From assembly GCA_020746105.1 (NCBI GenBank), contig CM036621.1, positions 25,129,501 to 25,193,500 of the forward strand: DNA of 64,000 nt. Direction: 5' to 3'. Both the position numbers and the translations under genes were made by a program. Below are positions 1-11,300 of this stretch, in pieces; within the stretch, counting starts at the first letter, position 1, and each line of letters begins with the position of its first letter. The notes below the pieces were generated by a model. That model did not search any database, was not told the origin of the DNA, and was given only the letters and a program-made list of their open reading frames with translations. This DNA is from Trogon surrucura (taxonomy: Eukaryota; Chordata; Aves; Trogoniformes; Trogonidae).

Positions 1-178
1 CATTTATCCTTAACTAGCTGTGTAATTGAGGATAAGAAATATATTTTGGTCCTTCCCAACTGTCTCTCTACTATTTAGTCACTGATTCCCTAATTGTATG
101 GAATGCTAAAGTAAACTCTTGACTGTGTGCAGTGGTAATTCTGGTTACTGGATTCTGTGGTTTAACTTTTTTATTTAG
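1..178. other. Noncoding flank / possible intron
   Basis: AT-rich sequence with no coding signal. It ends in a pyrimidine-rich run and an AG (TTTTTTATTTAG) that would make a usable splice acceptor for the candidate exon that follows. If that exon is real, this is the 3' end of an intron. Confidence 0.3.
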
Positions 179-228
179 CCTTCAGTGCAGCAAAGGACAA
201 TGTGAGTACAGAAGAATTCACTTTTCAA
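179..228 (+). other. Candidate 50-nt host exon
   Basis: A 50-base segment sits between a pyrimidine-rich acceptor ending in TTTATTTAG and a strong donor, CAA|GTAAGT. One frame is open throughout; after two phase bases it reads FSAAKDNVSTEEFTFQ. I do not recognise the peptide. Fifty bases is short but within the range of vertebrate internal exons. A second donor-like site, AAT|GTGAGT, lies inside the segment, so an even shorter exon is possible. Splice-like signals are common by chance in AT-rich DNA and no neighbouring exon was found in the window, so this is a candidate only. Confidence 0.3.
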
Positions 229-3200
229 GTAAGTTACCTGGATTTTAATAGAAGTTAATGATTTTATTCTTTTTCTTTTTTTTATGTCTGGGATTATGGT
301 CTTTCATCTAACAATGAGATAAATGGTGAAACAGTGTCCCAGAGGAAGACCAGAGCAAAAAACCTTGAGTCTGTGGATGTCAGGATTGAATGTGCAGTGT
401 GTTGGGTACTCCGCGAAGCCAAATGCAGCACTGAGGACTGGAATGCTCATCCATCCAGAGAGAGAGTGGCTGTATTTTAGTTAAAGTTTTGGCAATGTCC
501 TCTGCAATGTTTCAGGTTGCCCTCTGCTACACGAGCACATTCCATCTGATCCCATGATTGCATTTCTTTTATGTTCTTGAAAATAAGTTTAACCGGGAGC
601 CCAAATAATTATTCTAGGAAGATAATTTTTTTAAGTCCAACTGTTAGTCAAATCCATGGCAAGCTGAAATGGGCAAAGAGAGCCCTAGAGTAAAATTGCA
701 CAGTGTTTAACTGTGTGAAATGTGTCTGGCTGTCCATACATAGTTACAAATAACTCTAGGAGAATCTGAAGAACTTGGGCTTCCCAGGGAAAAGGAAATT
801 ACTGTTTATTATATCAATTAAACCCAAAGGGTAAATGTCATAATCAAGGAGTTCAGAGTTTTAGGCTTTTTTTAAAAAATAAAAATAAATAAATTTTTAA
901 AGACAAGGAAATCCCAAGCTGATCCTAAAAATGAAATGTATTTCTTTTAAATGAATGATAATGATGTAAGACTGCTCTCTTTTGAGTTGTGTTTTCAGCT
1001 CCTGGAGTTCTGCCCTGAGACCCCTTAGTGTCCATTAGCAGATCTATTTTCTACCCTTAAACTATGTATTCTTATAAAAATGTTAATTCTTCCAAGCCTT
1101 GAAAAAAACCACCCTGATACACCGTGTGTTTTATATGCCAAATTATTCCACTTTAATGGAAAAAGAACAGAAATGTTAAGGAATTCATGTGTATCTGAGT
1201 TGTGCACATCAATCTTCTAAGGCGGCACATAACAAAGGTCAGAAATAGCCTAGTGCTGTGTTTTGTGTAGCTCATCATTCTATGAGAAAATGTGCCCAAG
1301 TTCCTCTTAAAACATTGTTTTCAAGCATGGTTACTACTGAATATATTTCTAAATGACAAGGTTTATTTGTCTGTATTTTGATATGTTTAGGGGAAACTCA
1401 GGCTGACAGTTAGAGGAGGCAGGAAGAGGGAACCACAACAAGTTCCACCCAAACACAAAATGTCATCTCTTCCCTAGCTAGGATACAGAAGCATCCTGAT
1501 GAAAAAAAGAGCAGACATTTAAAAGTTTCTGACATGTGTCACAGATGCAGCCATTGAGCCACTGTTCCTGATGTAGCTCGAAATGACAGCATCCAAGCCA
1601 TCGGAACTGGCTGCGGGACATTCAAAGTTTGGTGTGTGTCGCATTTAATCCTTGTCATGGCACATCTAGAGAATAAAAAAGACAAATGGACACAGGCAGT
1701 AGTGATAGTTCAAAAAACTTAAAATAAAGCTTCCCGGTCTAATTGATATTCTCAAGCTGTGCTAACATTTACCAGCCACCAAGTAGACAGACAGGAGGTC
1801 AGCACCCTTTTTTTCTGCAATTTTCCCCCAAGTCAGAAGGATAAGTCTTTCAAGCTTTCTCTAAGGGTGACCCAAATACATGAACTGTTTACTCAGAAAT
1901 AGCACTGACTTGCTAAAGATACTTCTTAATAATCAAAACATATAAAGACCAAAAGGCTTCAACCACTGATGAAACAAGTTGTTGTGCATGGCCCGTGTTA
2001 CTTAGAGTTGATAATTTGTTGATTGTACTCTCTCTGGTTATTTTGCATCCTTCGTTTCTGATGATATCCTTGTATAGTTGAGGTGTAGGCAGCATAAAAT
2101 AACATTCTTTTTGAGTTAATGTGTTGACATCTTCTTTCAAGTAGTGCATCTTTTAATGTTGGCCCCAAAAGTTTGTGTAAATAAAACTGATTGTATGCAG
2201 TGGCTCAAGGACTGCAGCACAGATCACTTGAATCAAGAGCTTCGCATCTAGGTTTCCAGAAAATTTATAGTCAGCAGCCCGTTAACTTGTCATTGATTGC
2301 AGGGGATGAGTGCCGGCTCCTCATCTGACATCCAGCTTAACATAGGGTACTTTTCCATTTAACAGCCTGGGAGGTGAATGCAGAGGATTCAATGTTAGCA
2401 TTTTCCAAATACAATCAACCTCTGATAATGTGAATCCCCTGGCAAGTTGAAGTTGAAAAAAAAGGAAAAAATCTTTTGTATTAAAAAGTCAGTGCTACCT
2501 ACAGGCTATTGGACTGGTTTCTACTTAAATCTTTTGGCTACCTGGGCATAGTGATAAATCAAACACGGGTTTAACAGTGCTTTTTTCTGTATGTAAAAAC
2601 AGAAAATGTTATAGATGTTATGGTGGTAGGGGGAGGTTCAGTGAAGGCATGGTTTTAATACACACATTTTTTTGCACAGTTTTATTAGAGGATTGACCAA
2701 TATATTTGTTACCATCCATCTATCCATCACACTGTTGGGAAGGAATGTTGTATTGTTCTGCTGTCTGAAGTTCAAAAATATTTTTAAACAGTCTTTTTTC
2801 TCTATTTTTGCATCCAACAGCAGAGCCAAAAGCATGAAAACATTATAAAAAACATACATTTTTGTATTTCTGTCCTAGGTCAGAAACATGAAAACAATAT
2901 ATCCCAAAAGACCCTGTTTTTTTTTTTCCTTTCATGTAAAACATAGCTTTAGGAAAAGTCAAGTTAGTGTGCTAACTTAGACCTGAACTCTGAATATTTT
3001 GAGTTTCTCCCTTTGACAACCTTGATACTAGCTACACTGACATTCAAACTTGGTTGACTTGGTTGCCCTCTGGAAGAAAAAGATGCTCAGAAATGGATGT
3101 CTCCATTTCACATGATTTCTTATGCCTTGGAGGGGATGTTCCTGAGGTATTTGCTTCCTGTATCTAAATTAGAGAATGGTGAGGCTTATAGTCAGCGAGG

Positions 3201-3603
3201 AGGTTGGAGCAGGCACCAGTGTTGCTGAGGGACAGAGCAGGTAGTTGCTGGCTCGCCCACAGAGACTCTCTGTGTAGGGCAGATAGTCCTCTGCAGTACC
3301 AGTGAAGGGAAAAGAGGTTATCTTGATGGTGTGTCTGTTCTGCATGCGACAGGTAAATTGAAGCTCCTGTGGAACATTGAGCTTGCCTTCAAAAGTCTCC
3401 TCCTGGTAGATCTACAGTCAAGGTCTGCAGGGGATAGCAGAGCAAAACCCAGGTAATACATCTTTATTAATGGCACCTCACAGAGGAAATAAACTGTGGT
3501 CATGTTTCAGCTGGGTCTGACTAACAGCATAAACGTAAATCGGTACTGTTCTGTGACAAGTCAAGTTGCATCTTGAAAGGCAGACCACATGCCTTTGTCC
3601 CTA

Positions 3604-3652
3604 TTTACAGTGGCACAATGTGGTTCCATTTACAGTGGCACAAGTTGGTTCA
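3604..3652. repeat. 25-bp tandem duplication
   Basis: Two adjacent copies of a 25-base unit beginning TTTACAGTGGCACAA (3604-3628, and 3629 to about 3652) differ by an indel and one or two bases. It looks like a local replication-slippage duplication. Confidence 0.75.
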
Positions 3653-3668
3653 TGGTTTCATGGAATCA

Positions 3669-3692
3669 TGAAAGCATGGTTCCATGCTTTCA
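3669..3692. repeat. Perfect 11-bp-arm hairpin
   Basis: TGAAAGCATGG, a two-base TT spacer, then CCATGCTTTCA form a perfect inverted repeat. It lies 17 bases after the 25-bp tandem duplication, so both probably arose in one local rearrangement-prone patch. No transcription signal is evident. Confidence 0.8.
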
Positions 3693-6600
3693 AATGTCTG
3701 TGACATGTGAAAATGTTCTGATGAGGCTGTGGACCGTTTTTGTGCCCTAGAGACTGATGTGCAGAAGACTTGAAATGGGAGAGTGTGATGTAAGATGAGA
3801 TGATACATTCTTCGTTCTTTTTGGTGACATTGTAAAGTCCTTCTGTTGTTTAGATTGTGGAAATGTTGCTATACATCTGCCTCCTCCAACTCAAGCTTTT
3901 GTATGCATTATGTTCCTACACAGTGAAATTCCAAGTAACAATATTTAGAAATAAGAAAAAAGCTGTAGAGAGGAAAAGGCAAGGGTAATGACTCGTTCTT
4001 TTACAGTAATGACAATGACAAACAGTATAAAAGCATACAGTGGGTGGAAAAAAGTTTTTTTTAAAACAGTTTTTATAATATTGGTGGCTGTTGTTGGCAA
4101 TCTTCATAAATCATGAATAAGTGTTTAGTCATATTTGGTAGTAACTATGTTCCATAGGGCACAGTTAAGATTGTTGCAGAAGGTCCATTCCTGATTTTGT
4201 TTAGTCATTGGTACATCATCTTCCTATTGAAGACAGACATGGTTATTCTTTCCCTCTGTCCTAAATGAGCTATCATCTCAAAGAAGCTAGACTAAAGTGC
4301 AGGAGGGAGACTCATCATTCAAATTATCATGTTGCATACCATCCACTAATTTTTGTGTGATTGCAGAACATGTGTGCATACTCGGTAGCAATATAAGTTC
4401 ATTATTTCTCTCTGCAACAGAAACTCAGTTTTCCTTTCTGCCAGATAGTTCCAGAGGATTTATGTAAGCTAGGGATTTCCTATTTTAATGGAGTTACACC
4501 ACACTGTACAATAGATTGGTGACACAGCAAAGGAAGATAAGTCAAAGGACCCCTAGAGAGCAATGTTGATTTTAAATATTTCTCTTCTGTTATAGCTTCC
4601 ATAGCATCCTGTGCATTGTGAAATGCCTGATTGAGTTAATTTGCTGCATTGTACCATAAAACCATAATTATAATTATTAAATGTAATTAACTGTACATCT
4701 GATCACTGTGAAGAACAGAAAAAGACAAATTTACCATGAAAACACTTTAAGATCGTAATTACTGGTCCATTTGTATTGTCCTAGTTAAATATGCGTACGC
4801 TAAATAATTTGATTTAATGTGTTGAGCTATATTGTACTTTACTTACCCTATGCTTATTACAGAGATTCGATGTTTTTGAAGAACATTTTTGGTTCAATAC
4901 CTTTTTTTTTAAATGGAAACCTATGGGAAGGCATGAAAACAAACAACCCTGTAAAGTTTTTTGAGGCCATTCTATAATGTCCACCATTTCTTAGACTTGT
5001 ACTTTCTAGTAATGAAAAATTACTGACTTTATGTATTTAATCTATAGGTCAGGACTTCCACTGGCAATTGTAGTTCAATGGAGATACTGTTGGAAAGCAG
5101 TCTTTGCTACAGAAGAGGAAGGAAAATAGTCTTGTGCTATGCAGCAAGAGTTCAAAACATTGTCAACCAGATTCTGTAGGTTAATGGAGCAGCCTTAACT
5201 GCAGGTCCAGAGAAAGTTGCTAGTTTTACTGGTCTGTTGAAGACCTTTGATACAAGCACTCAACTGGTTAGTGAAGAGATGTCAAAATGTCAGTCTTAGA
5301 AAAAGCTTTCCCCTTTAAGCCTCATAAATTAAGATGGGCCAAAGCTTGAAACACTTCCTAAGATTAGATGAAATAGACTGGATCTTTTCCTCTTTTGGGA
5401 ATTAAGCATTTTTGTCTGCATTGATTAGAGAGTCTAAATTCAATGAGATTGTTTGGGAAGTGAGCTAATTAATGAGAAAAGATTTCAGGATTTGGCACCT
5501 TTGTAGGAGTGTCACAGACTTAATGGGCTTATTGACCAGGGGAAGAGGTTGCAGGACCTCACCATAGGCAGTTTTTATAAAAGAATCCATTTAACTTGCC
5601 TCTGAAATGAAACCACTGTAATAATTTCTGAGATCTACCTCTTGTTCCAGTCAGGTGCCATCTCTTTTTCTGCAGCACTGTTAGAGCAGCATTATTAGTA
5701 GTATTTTCTGCTTAGCTCAGAGTATCACTTATTCCCAGAAGCACCAAATTTCCAGTCTCTGTTAAGGTCTGGTAGTGATGCAGCTGAGGTTTGGGGTGCT
5801 TTGTTTTGATTTATTTCTATAGCAGTCACACCAGTAAGGGAAAGTAGCATTTACAGAAAGGTTTCTTTGAGAAGCACTAGTGGGAAATTTGCCAACAAAT
5901 GGGTAAGCAATTTATTGTGGTACTGGACTTTTTTTTTTGTGCTCTCTCATAGAGGTTGGTTACCTTTTTAATATAATAAAGGATGAAATGGTTAAATACA
6001 TCACAGTTTTGCCAATAATAGGTGTTGGTGTATAAGTCTAACTGGCAGTCAGACTGCCTAGGTTATTGATTTTACTGTCTAATGGCTGAAAGAGATGTTA
6101 TCTTGATTAATTAGAAGTCAAAACCAAATGCATCTTGCTTCTGTTAGATCTTCTGGCATTTGCTTTCTTTTTTTCATCCCTAGCCAGTGTTGTTGTACAT
6201 GTACCTTTGAAATGTTTTAAACTAAAAAGGTATCAAGGTCAGCAGTATAGAAGCCCTAGTGACTTTATTTCAGCTGTCAATGAGTCCTTAAAGCATACGC
6301 TGATTTTGGTGCTGAAAAGTACTCTTTTAAAGCATAAGGCTATACATTTAACCTCAACAAATGAAAATCCAGTAGGCTATTATTCTTAGTGCTCTTGAAG
6401 TAAGTTATCGCCTCATTATGCTATTGGGTAGAAGTGCTGACATGCTGTCTGAGCATTACTTTATATATTTACTCATGGTTTTACAGGAAAACATATTTTT
6501 CATTTTTGGAGTATTTAGTGTTCTGCAAAGGTGTTTATAGCTTTATGTGAATAAGCTTTATAAAGATTACTGCCACAGTGAAATATACGAAAGTAGAAAA

Positions 6601-8287
6601 TTTTCTATCAACCATTGAGAATTATGAAAAGTACGATGGTAGGAAAAAAGTGATAGATGAGGGGGGAGAAAAGTCTAGGGTTGGTCATCAATAACAGAAC
6701 TTGTAGAGTTATAAGCAATCATATTCATAATCACTTCCTGGTGGTTTACATGCTCTCAGAATGCCAAGCACTTAGGGAAAATAAAAGAAACTTTCTGCAT
6801 CTATAAACAATTTACATCTCACAGAGTTTACTTCAAGCACATGAGTAGTCATTCATTTTTACTGTAGTTTTATTTGTGTTTAATGTGAGTGTGATCTAGA
6901 ACTAAAGTTACGTTACAAAGCATACATAAAGAAATATAAATTCACTGCACATGCTGTTGTGAATCAAAGCAAAACTGCTGTGTTTGCATTTTGTAACTTT
7001 AGAAGAGATCCTTCTTGTAACAACTAGTTTGATTCTGGAAATTATATAGAAATACGAGGAACATATTTTATGTATTTTTTTAAAATCTTGAGAATATCAT
7101 AAATTCAGTATCTTTTTGCTCACAATGGTGTGTAATGTGTTTTAGAAAAACACAAAGCATTGACACAAATTTTGCTGCATCATCTACTGGTTTGCCTTGC
7201 TTCCTTTCTTCTTTCTCTAGAATATTTTAGCATACGGTTAATCTGTTTATCAAGTTCTCAATTCTCTTCTTTAGATTTTGTTGTCATGAAAGACAGTGCC
7301 TAAAGAAAGATAGACTTATAGCACTGCACGATTTATAGTTGTGGAGTGGTTTAAGTAGCCCATTTGTGAAGCTTCAGACTCAATTTATGTGCTGTTTTTC
7401 CTGTGGAGTTTACCTAGAAAAAGTGTAAAATGCACAAGACTTCTGCTCAACTACAACCCCCATTATTTTTGACAGTTTGGTGTTCACAAAAAATCCCACA
7501 ACTCAGCAGCCTGTTCAGTCCAAGCAAGTGTTTTCTGAAATAAGGACATAAAAGGACAGGATGTAAATCAAGGCAGCCCTGTGGTCATTTAATTGGCATT
7601 CTTGCCATTTATGCAGGTCCACGCAACTTTACAGTGCTGTTGAATAAAATGAGAAGTTACCACAGCAACTGCAATGTCTATGGCCATTTTTGACTATAGG
7701 CCTGCTGAAATATTGACCTCGATTTTATTTACTTGGAATTCACAGTACAATTTCAGTAAATTTAGTGCTGCTGATAGCTGTCAGACTGAGTGCATTGGAT
7801 AGTGGGTTTAGGTGGTGGTAAGATTAGCTGTCTTGCGTTGTACTTTCAGCATCTCCTGTCTCTTATCTGAGTGAGCTTCATTCAGTATCATTCAGTATTT
7901 GCTTTTTATTTGGAGACTACCTGTGAGGGGGTGCCTGCTGGTACCAGTCATAATGTTGAACCTGGTTCTGTAAAATCTGGGCTGAAATTCAGTCTATATC
8001 AGCTGTATGTAATATGGTATGTATGTGGTGGTTTTCTTCATGAGGCATTGACTTCTTGCACTGTTACCAGCCGCCATGTCCATTTTTAATTCTTTGGCAG
8101 ACAAGGAACTGAACTGGAGGACAAATTAATAGATACTGAGGAATGCATACCTAGGTTGGTGTTGTGATCATCATATTACTCTGGCCGCTATGTGAATGGG
8201 ACCCAAGTATGTTAAGAATTGACAGGTTCTGTCACAGCATAGGTGTTCCTGTGTCTAATCTAAAAAAAACCCCAAACTTGTAGCTTC

Positions 8288-8394
8288 AAGGTGCTTACGG
8301 ATATGGTTTAGTGGTAGACCTGGTATTGCTAGGTTAACAGTTGGACTCAATAATCTTAAGGGTCTTTTTGAACCTGAATTATTCTGATTCTATG
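8288..8394 (+). mobile_element. CR1 LINE 3'-end fragment
   Basis: About 107 bases match the terminal untranslated region of avian CR1 elements: a segment around GATATGGTTTAGTGGTAGAC, then GTTGGACTCAATAATCTTAAGG, and a terminal imperfect octamer pair (ATTCTG/ATTCTATG at about 8381-8394). No coding sequence is left. Extreme 5' truncation is normal for CR1, because target-primed reverse transcription starts at the 3' end and often stops early. The decayed octamers suggest an old insertion. The GTTTAGTGGTAGA stretch resembles a tRNA A box, but this is a property of this CR1 tail rather than a tRNA gene. Confidence 0.85.
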
Positions 8395-11300
8395 AAAATA
8401 TTGAATAAAATATATAACATACTGAAAAATGGAAAAGAGCAGCAGGCTCTGGGTTAGGTGGTGTGTAAGAGTTTACACCAGCTCACATTGTAGTACAACA
8501 ATGCAGGGGCCCTGAACAGGTGAGCATCCAGGGCACCAGCCTGCTTGAATGTGATCCTGAGCTCTGATGGAGGCGAGAGCATTGTGTTGACCAGGTCCTT
8601 TCTTTTACCTCTGGTGTTTCCTCTCATTTCCAGGGTGTCTCCACTCTCACAGCGGTATTCCCAATTTCCTTGCTCCAAAAGAGCATTTTTTTTTTTTCAG
8701 GGTAATGTCACCCTCCATTTGTGCAATAAAGGGAAATAAAAGCCGTAAAATATTGATTCTGAAAGTTTAGATGAGGGAACTACAAAGTCTTTCTTCTGAG
8801 GCTTGGAATGACTGTCAGAGACCTGCCTCAGCTGTTAAGAAGGGCCCAGCTAATGCAGTTGGGTTTACTCTGTCTGCCACAGCTTTGAGTGACAGCTATG
8901 GCCCAGTGCACATCCACTGAAAACTAGCATCAGGGAATGACATACAGTTTGATAACATAAGATGCTTAGGTTTTTTGGCTCAAGTGAGATGTTCAGAGCT
9001 AATAGGCCTGTGAACAGAGTTTCAGCTGTGATCTGTACCTTGAGATATCGGTTGTGTCTGGCTCAGGAAAAAGGGGAGAGAATGAAAGCTTATTTCTAGA
9101 AAGGTTTCCGATGAGCAGCATTTGTCATTGAAGGGGAAGATGGGTATAATTAGCTTGTCAGTCTAGTTTGGGCTGAGCTGGCTTTCTGTGGTAAGAAAGA
9201 TGGACTAACTGCCAGAAGAGCTGACAGGCAGTCGATAATGCAGCAATTAATGTCATAAATAATTCTGGAACCAATTATATCAAAATGGACTCCAAGCTTT
9301 AAAAAGGAACAGAATTCCCTTATTCTTCCTGCTAACAGCAAGAAGCAGCTTTCATTTTTCTCTGTAATTACTTTTCATTGTATATAGCAATAAAGTAGGG
9401 CTTTTCTGTCCGTATTTAAAACTTGTCTTTCTTGCCTTCCCCCGCCTCCTAAACACTCTTTACCCCATAGGACAAGGTTGTTACAGCAGATCTTCACTGA
9501 GGTGAATGTATAATCTTTGCACATGGCTGTTACATGATAATTTCTGCTGCACCTAAATGACTAAGAGGTAAGTTTTCTCAAATGCTGTGTTCAGTGACAG
9601 CAGAAAGCACTAAACAATGGCATTTGGAAATAAAGACATTTGTGAAATAAATTGATTTGTCTTATTATTTTAAAGGTTGCTCTGACTTGCTTACACTGAA
9701 CTTATTGATTTTTTTTTTTTTCCTTCCCTCTCCCTGTACAGTTACAACTATGGAATCTGAGCCAAACTATTCCCTTTGTGCTGCAAACACAATTCAGAAC
9801 AGCCCTGCGAGTTAGTGGGCATTCCCTTACAAAAGACACCGAGTTACAAACACTCTCTTGAGTGATATTCTCCTTAGCTGTTTCTCCATGTGTTGTAATA
9901 CAGATGTAGATAACACAAAGCCTGTACTGGCAAAACCCCCACAGTATTGCTTTTGCTAATGGTCTTTTCTGTAGTCTCATCCGCTGCTTGTTTTAAAAAA
10001 ATGTACTGTAGAAGTAGTAAATTACTGTAGCATTCGTTCACAGCTTTGTTCAGAGCCTGACAAACGTTTCCAACTTTTCAACTATGGTGGCATTTACTCC
10101 TGGGAGGTTGGGGAAAACAGTTCATGAAGTTCCCACTGTTTTAAAACCAGAAACATCTGTTGGTGTCACATGCAGTTTGTTGGCTGGGTCCAGGAGTAAA
10201 GAAATCCTGCAGCTGATCAACTCTCTCCTTAGCAGTAGGTGTCAGTATGGTGAGTGGTAATTACAACAGAAAGGTTTAGAGGACACAGGATAATTAGGCC
10301 AGCTAACAAAAACATAAACACTGACATTCACCATACGTGAAACCAGAAACATGTCTGCTGTGTCTGTAGATTGTTTCAGACCATGACAACAGAGGCATAA
10401 CTACTTTAATCAAGCTCTCAAGGAACAGAGGCTTTCAGATTTTGGATATACAGTTCACTGTTTTAGCAGGAAGAATGGGAGAAAGAGCAAGAGCGATCTG
10501 TGGGGTGCAAAGCCCAGGCATGCAGCAGGGGAGAGCTGGGTTCCCTTCCAAGCCCTGCTACAGGGGATGCTGCTGAGTGACTGCTGGGAAACTGCCGTGT
10601 CTGTCATCACGACATCCCCATGCCAGAGGGACAGAGAGCACTCACCTCGCAAAGGCGGGGTGCATATTAACGCATTTAAGGTCTTTTTAAGCACTTCGAG
10701 ATTGTCTGTAGGAAGAGGCGAGGGAAATTCAATATTACTGAGGGTAAAGACCATCTGTTTCACATCTTATTAAGAACTATATCCTGTTTCTGCTCTGCAG
10801 CCCAGCAAGACGTGAAAACAAGGACCTGCATTTAAAACCACTGCCTCAGTTAAACTATGGTGTATATAGGTTAAACGCAGTTTTGGTCCAAGTAATCCAG
10901 CTTTTACAGTTCGCAGGAGTTATTACAAAAGGTGATGGTAAGATTTTGGCAGAATCTTTGCAAGTCAGCTCTGTAGCCCTTCAGTGATCTTGCTGTCATC
11001 ATTTTTTTCACTATGCTGCCGCATTTCTAGCAAAAGTATTTCGCTGCTCTTATGCCTCAGATCATTCAGTGTACTCTTCAATAGAAAGGAAGTTTCAATG
11101 CTTTCCTTATGTCTGTAAGAATGATTTCAAGCATAAAGGTAAAATCAGCTTGATCTAGTCTGGAAAGAGCGATCTAGCAGGTAGTATTGCTGTCTTGTCT
11201 GCAGAAATTCTATTTCCCTATTTCTGGGGAAATTCAATTCCATGGTGAAATGGACTTTATAACACACAAAATGATTTAGTATGAAATGGCAGATTAAATG

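Larger units (their letters stand above)
231..8287. other. Noncoding DNA, no gene recognised
   Basis: AT-rich sequence with many short chance reading frames (none above 84 codons), none resembling a known protein or showing a domain motif. It contains T/A homopolymer runs and, near 3.6 kb, a small tandem duplication and a perfect hairpin that are listed separately. No CR1 octamer tail, LTR pair or RNA gene was seen. Confidence 0.6.

Noticed and set aside
8300-8370. tRNA-like A-box phrase (GGTTTAGTGGTAGA)
   Set aside because: It falls inside a CR1 3' UTR, there is no acceptable B box with cloverleaf pairing, and the phrase is common to this CR1 subfamily.
9702-9980. 92-codon minus-strand frame
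   Set aside because: No recognisable motif, begins and ends within unremarkable AT-rich DNA, and has a lysine-rich end due to a T run.
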